DNA of 64,000 nt, taken from positions 367,501 to 431,500 of the forward strand of contig RPFO01000406.1 in assembly GCA_009746045.1 (NCBI GenBank), written 5' to 3'. Each line of letters starts with the position of its first letter. Positions within the stretch are counted from its first letter, which is position 1. This document shows, piece after piece, positions 59,914-64,000 of the stretch. The DNA comes from Mesostigma viride. Taxonomy: Eukaryota; Streptophyta; Mesostigmatophyceae; Mesostigmatales; Mesostigmataceae. Made by a program: the position numbers and the translations under genes. A model generated the notes under the pieces. That model worked only from the letters and a program-made list of their open reading frames with translations. It was not told the origin of the DNA and did not search any database.

Positions 59914-60019
59914 ATGGGGTACGCAATTATGCTATAGGCAATTATGCTCACGTGACGCAGTCACGTGTCTATTCTGATTATTTGTCACGTGTCTATTAAT
60001 TAATTAATTAATGGGGTAC
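59914..60019 (+). mobile_element. 88-bp hairpin-plus-TTAA insertion with 9-bp TSD
   Basis: ATGGGGTAC is duplicated at 59914-59922 and 60011-60019. The body carries the perfect hairpin CACGTGAC-GCA-GTCACGTG (59949-59967) and ends in a TTAA repeat. It is probably the 3' end of a non-LTR family distinct from the CAAC-loop LINE. Confidence 0.7.
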
Positions 60020-60917
60020 AGGCATTGCATGCAAAACGGGACAAACTTATCAAGGAGACAACGAGCACAGGCCAGAAACTTATGTACATGCTCTGGCATC
60101 ACATTCGAGGTATCGCATAAGTTTGTGTCCAATGGCAGCCATGCGGACCAGAATCCATGCCGTCAGTAGATAGTACAGGTCGATATCCAAGACTGTACAG
60201 GTCTGACCGTCTGAGATCTAAATTGATGTAGTCACTACGTAGATAGATTGTACGCAAAGCCAGAAAGAAAAGAATGCCCCTTGTTCTTAGATTGGCATTC
60301 ACAATCCCTAAAATACACAACTAACCAGAGTCTTCTAACTAATCAGTGTCCAGTGACACAGTTACGTGTACATAAATTCATTTATCAGTGCCCAGGATTA
60401 TGGCAGTTACTATCGCCAGCCTTACTCTTGCGGGTATGGGGGGCTACCATGCTTCTTGGCTCAGTTAATGATAAAGATTCGGCCAAGATCCGCATGAAAG
60501 CTGAAGATAGTTTGCATCGCTAGTCGTCCACAGGCTAGGGTCAATGGGGATAAGCATTAGCCCCGCCATATTGTCCAGTTACACCCCGGTGAATCTTCAA
60601 ATCTTGTGGCTGGCAAAGTCCATCTTTTTTTCTTAGGAAAGATTACGTGCATTGGCAGGCACTGTAAGGGCATCGAACCAAAATGAAGGCTGCTCCCTAC
60701 AGGCCATGGGGCACCAGGTTGCGGGGCGAAAGGTAATGACCCAAGCAATCAGGCCTACAAAAAGCCAAAGTGGCCTCAACTTTGGGATAGGGGTAGACAA
60801 AAGTCCAGCCCTTATGACGCTTGCTCAGCACTCATACAGGGTCTACGTTTGTACATCCCACATGCAGGGACTCCTGTGCCGTTGTTAACACATCAGGAAC
60901 CCAATTCCTGGCAACCA
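60020..60917. other. Intergenic, 3' side of LRR gene
   Basis: Contains a TATCAAGGAGACAACGAGCA motif copy at about 60049. A minus-strand TGTAA at 60579-60583, about 335 bp after the LRR stop, could be its polyadenylation signal. No gene seen. Confidence 0.4.
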
Positions 60918-61670
60918 TCACTCGTCCAGGTCAAGAGGGTAGTCGAAGATGCCTGAGGGTGGCAGGCCGCCCACGCGCACCACCATGCCCTTGCTGACGA
61001 GCGGTCCAATCACCCCCTCAATGTCATCCGCAACCAATCCTGTGTGGCTCATGTCGACGAACTTGAGCGGTGCGGGGGATAGAAGAAGCATCCGTGCGGT
61101 TGTTCCCGTGACCCGCTTGCACCCGTGGAAATCCAAGAATTCAAGTTTCGGGCAATTCAAAATGACGGACACGATCCCGATGTCCGTCACGCCGGGGCAA
61201 CCCTGGACATCGAGAAAGCGCAGCCGCTTGCAGTGAAAGGCCAGGCTCATCAGTCCCCTGTCGTCCAGCTCGCATACCCGCTCCAAAGGCCTCTTGTACA
61301 AGAACTCGGGAGGGGAGTACGGGCCGGGAACGTTATCGGCTAAGGGCCGTCGAGGGGGACACACGCTGACAATCTCGAGGGGCGAACGGCCAGCCAACCA
61401 CAGCAGCAGGCTGGATGGAGGGTTCGCTCGCGCAAGGTCATCCCCGAAGATGCGGTCGGTCTTCTTGAGCGCGTTGTCCATGCACGCCAGGAAGGTTTTG
61501 GACAGACGCCGGAATCTAATCCCATCAATTACAGGAAGCAGCCCAAGAATGGTTTCTCCTACTAGGGGTATCCGGGCCAAGATTTCATCCAAGGTAACGT
61601 CGTGATCGCTGGTATTCGCAACGTCACTGGGAGAAGCCTGTCCTGTCAATGCAAGCCGGTTCTCGCCCAT
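60918..61670 (-). CDS. Leucine-rich-repeat (FBXL/AMN1-like) protein
   Basis: An intronless frame of 250 residues. Residues about 140-230 form cysteine-containing leucine-rich repeats: L-M-S-L-A-F-H-C-K-R-L-R-F-L-D-V-Q-G-C-P-G-V-T-D, then C-P-K-L-E-F-L-D-F-H-G-C-K-R-V-T, then P-L-K-F-V-D-M-S. This pattern is typical of FBXL/AMN1 proteins, which recruit substrates to SCF ubiquitin ligases. The N-terminal 30-75 region (L-D-E-I-L-A-R-I-P, R-F-R-R-L-S-K-T-F) could be a divergent F-box (inference). The repeat array is short, about three to four units. The start ATG is the first in frame. Substrate unknown. Confidence 0.75.
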   Translation of the reverse strand: MGENRLALTGQASPSDVANTSDHDVTLDEILARIPLVGETILGLLPVIDGIRFRRLSKTFLACMDNALKKTDRIFGDDLARANPPSSLLLWLAGRSPLEIVSVCPPRRPLADNVPGPYSPPEFLYKRPLERVCELDDRGLMSLAFHCKRLRFLDVQGCPGVTDIGIVSVILNCPKLEFLDFHGCKRVTGTTARMLLLSPAPLKFVDMSHTGLVADDIEGVIGPLVSKGMVVRVGGLPPSGIFDYPLDLDE

Positions 61671-63387
61671 TTACAGTTGCTATCCACCAAATGCTTAAGC
61701 TCCTAGCAATCTCCAAGACGATCAATATTCTCTACATAAATACGCCTGCAACCTTGGTACACACAAGAATGCGATGCCTCTTTTCGGAAGACATACTCTT
61801 GCAGGCATACCTTGATCGTCTTTGTGCCATCTACATTCATCAGTAAGCCAACGTCAAGCTGCTTTTCACATCAATAATTAGTGGAGGAAAAATATGGAGA
61901 CGCATATTACGTCATGCACGTGGAACCAACTCGGCCGAGGCCACTCACTGCCTTTTTTGCTCACGTGAACACCATCTACGGTATGCTCATGTACTTGTTG
62001 TCGGCACTCGGCACCTGCACGTTTGCCTTTCCGATGTTTTCAGCGACGTGTTTTCAGCGACGTGTTTTCAGCGAGTCACTCGGTTACATAATTTATTCCA
62101 AAGCCGGCAGACCGTATTCACCCGGAGGTGGCTTGGACGAGTTGTGACTGGCTGCTCAGATCAGCCCAGTTCAGTCTCATTGCAGTTTCCCACGGTGGAC
62201 ATTTGGAGGACAACCGGCAGGAGAAATCCCGATGGGACTGACGGGCTCTGACGGGTGGACGTTGCATCATTTCTCGCCACGTGTATGGGACCGCGGCGAT
62301 GCCGGTGGCCGAATGGCATGCCGCGTGTATGGACGGACAACTCCTTGGACAGATAGGGATGCAAGTACAATGGTTTTCGCTTGGCAAAACATGACAAAAA
62401 CATGATAATGCTAACAGCTGCAGGCATCGATTGCAATTTGCAGGCACCGAAAACACTTGGCAGTCAGCACTTCAGGACTTCACACTTCAGGCAGTAATCC
62501 TAGGTCGTCGCTTTGCATGTGGTAAGTTTGCCACCTTCTCCTGAGGCGATTATATCAGTACGTATTCGCTTGCTTGTGCTCTTGCAAACAAGGTTTAGGT
62601 TAACTTTTGGGTGCCAGGTATCAGACAGCAGCAATACGGTTCAACAGCAGCTGCGCCCTTGCGCTGTAGAAACTTTCGAACATCTTAAATTCCCGGATCT
62701 CCTTCCATATCTTGCCATGCAATCCTAGCTATATGCCTCGAGACCAAACGATGTGAGTTATTTTTGGATTATTGTGACAGCGTGCCTTGGAAGGCACGAA
62801 AGGTTTTGTATACGCGATTAGCACCAGGACTCTTGCCTTCGGCATCCCAGCCATGTCGTAGATCTTATTTGTAGGAGTAATTAACCTGCAGCTTTGCTAC
62901 ACATTTATTTTGTAATGAAACTCAGTTTTTCCGTATAAGACCTTCCAATCCTTCGTCCCATATGTTGCCCTACAATGCGCTTGATATTGGCCGCTTCTCT
63001 GATTCATTCCGCGCAGTCCTCTCGCTTGCCACCAGCCACGCTGGAACAGGTGTCTGAGCCGAGGGCTTGTAGCGAGACAATAACATGACAGCCTTATCTA
63101 CCTTGCCGGCTAAGAAGTGTGCACATCGAATCCAGGATATTGTTACTCCTCGTTGGGGGATTGTGCGAACGTGATTTCATTCTCTTGAGGCTGTCTTCTT
63201 TTGGTGAAGTTGAGTACTAAGTAACAGAACTGCTGAGGTTTGACCGCTTTCGGGCTGAGCGTCGCCAGATTTCCCTGCCTAGGCCCCAAAGAGAACAAGA
63301 GTAGTTGCCTTGAAAACCTGATAAGTGGAAATCTTAGTCTTCTGCTGCAAGTAAAAGCAAGAAAGGTTCAGCAAAGGATCTGCAAGC
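61671..63387. other. Divergent intergenic region with 16-bp repeat
   Basis: Lies between the LRR gene (minus) and the PqqB-like gene (plus) and should hold both promoters. TGTTTTCAGCGACG is repeated three times with a 16-bp period at about 62035-62082. Other ORFs here are short and featureless. Confidence 0.45.
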
Positions 63388-63705
63388 ATGGCCGCAACCT
63401 GGATCACCGTCCTGGGGGTGGCACAGGACGGCGGCTTCCCCCAGATCAACTGCCGCCGCGCCTGCTGCGAGCATGCCTGGAAGGACCCATCCGTCTCCCG
63501 AAGAGTGGTTGCGTTGGGCTTGGTCGATAGCCAATCACAGAAGGCCTGGCTGTTTGACGCCACGCCGGACATACCCGCCCAGTTGCACGACCTGCTGGAC
63601 CAGGCGCCGGGCTGCCAGCTGGCGGGCATCTTCCTCACGCATGGCCACATTGGGCACTACACGGGGCTCATGTACCTGGGGCGCGAGGCCATGGGCGCGA
63701 CAGAG
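63388..63705 (+). CDS. PqqB-like metallo-beta-lactamase-fold protein, first exon (partial)
   Basis: The first exon gives 106 residues, ending at a GAG|GTGGGT donor (63706); later exons lie beyond the window. It opens I-T-V-L-G-V-A-Q-D-G-G-F-P-Q, then a Cys-rich R-R-A-C-C-E-H-A-W patch, S-R-R-V-V-A-L-G-L-V-D, W-L-F-D-A-T-P-D-I-P and F-L-T-H-G-H-I-G-H-Y-T-G-L. The last is the metal-binding motif HxHxGH in place of the classic HxHxDH, as is common in PqqB-like proteins of the metallo-beta-lactamase superfamily. Those members are hydrolases or oxygenase-like enzymes, many without known substrates. The start context AAGCATGGCC is favourable. The function in eukaryotes is not established. Confidence 0.82.
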
Positions 63706-64000
63706 GTGGGTTGCTGTACGTAGGATGTCACGGACCATGATCAAGGGATGGGTTGTTCTGTCATGTAGCAACGACGTCTATTCTGTTTTGTTAGTTCCTC
63801 TCAATTTTAGCACCCTTCAGGCACTGTGGCCATGGAATCTTCTGTTTGCAAATCAAATGAATGGGATAGATGCGCGCGTATATGGAATTCCCCAACCATG
63901 GTTGCTTCACGTGGTTAGCTGCATCCGTTGCTCGACACATTCTTCAAACTAAGAAATGGCTTGGCGCTTGCAATAATAGTTTCACTACCTGTAGGGTAGC
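63706..64000 (+). other. First intron of PqqB-like gene (incomplete)
   Basis: Begins with the GTGGGT donor and runs to the window edge. No further exon with family motifs is seen. Confidence 0.6.

Overview
This is a nuclear genomic window from a photosynthetic, ciliated eukaryote, most probably a green alga. A Toc75-type chloroplast protein-import channel with a polyglycine transit region points to a green plastid. A complete DNAAF10/WDR92 homologue points to motile cilia. The genes are GC-rich, and most are split into many short exons with GT-AG introns full of simple repeats and transposon debris. I cannot name the species.

Layout. A spliced 2-oxoglutarate/Fe(II) prolyl-hydroxylase-like gene lies at 354-2809 (+), followed by a compound tetranucleotide array that grew inside a LINE-derived insertion. 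An intronless acyltransferase (5655-8654, +) carries three very long low-complexity insertions. From 9.6 to 21.0 kb the window is mostly mobile DNA: a TTAA-flanked piggyBac-like non-autonomous element, a degenerate reverse-transcriptase fragment, a long-terminal-inverted-repeat element, and a full-length but frameshifted LINE with an 11-bp target duplication (15687-20996). A PolI-like 5'-3' exonuclease gene fills 21.6-36.2 kb (-); its introns hold a Tc1/mariner-type MITE, hexanucleotide arrays and a 1.27-kb GA tract. A 5'-truncated LINE with a 14-bp target duplication separates it from the 17-exon WDR92 gene (37714-48986, -). WDR92 is divergent from a nine-exon Toc75 gene (49839-57423, +). The right end holds a second MITE copy, a small LRR/F-box-like gene (60918-61670, -) and the first exon of a PqqB-like metallo-beta-lactamase-fold gene (63388 onward, +).

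The genes are not an operon. They serve organelle import (Toc75), axonemal dynein assembly (WDR92), lipid acylation, DNA or RNA processing and protein hydroxylation. Exon phases were checked by hand and join exactly in all four multi-exon genes, except for one unlocated exon of the exonuclease.

The main discovery is a recurring architecture. In every multi-exon gene, short segments that straddle a splice junction (the last or first 20-50 exon bases plus the splice site) have been tandemly copied into the adjacent intron, mostly with a 70-140-bp period. This leaves decoy donors or acceptors with recognisable exon sequence. In the exonuclease gene one such donor has grown into a minisatellite of at least eight copies. 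A second theme is LINE 3' ends: short hairpins with compensatory stem changes, TTAA-type tails, and several very short insertions with clear target-site duplications.
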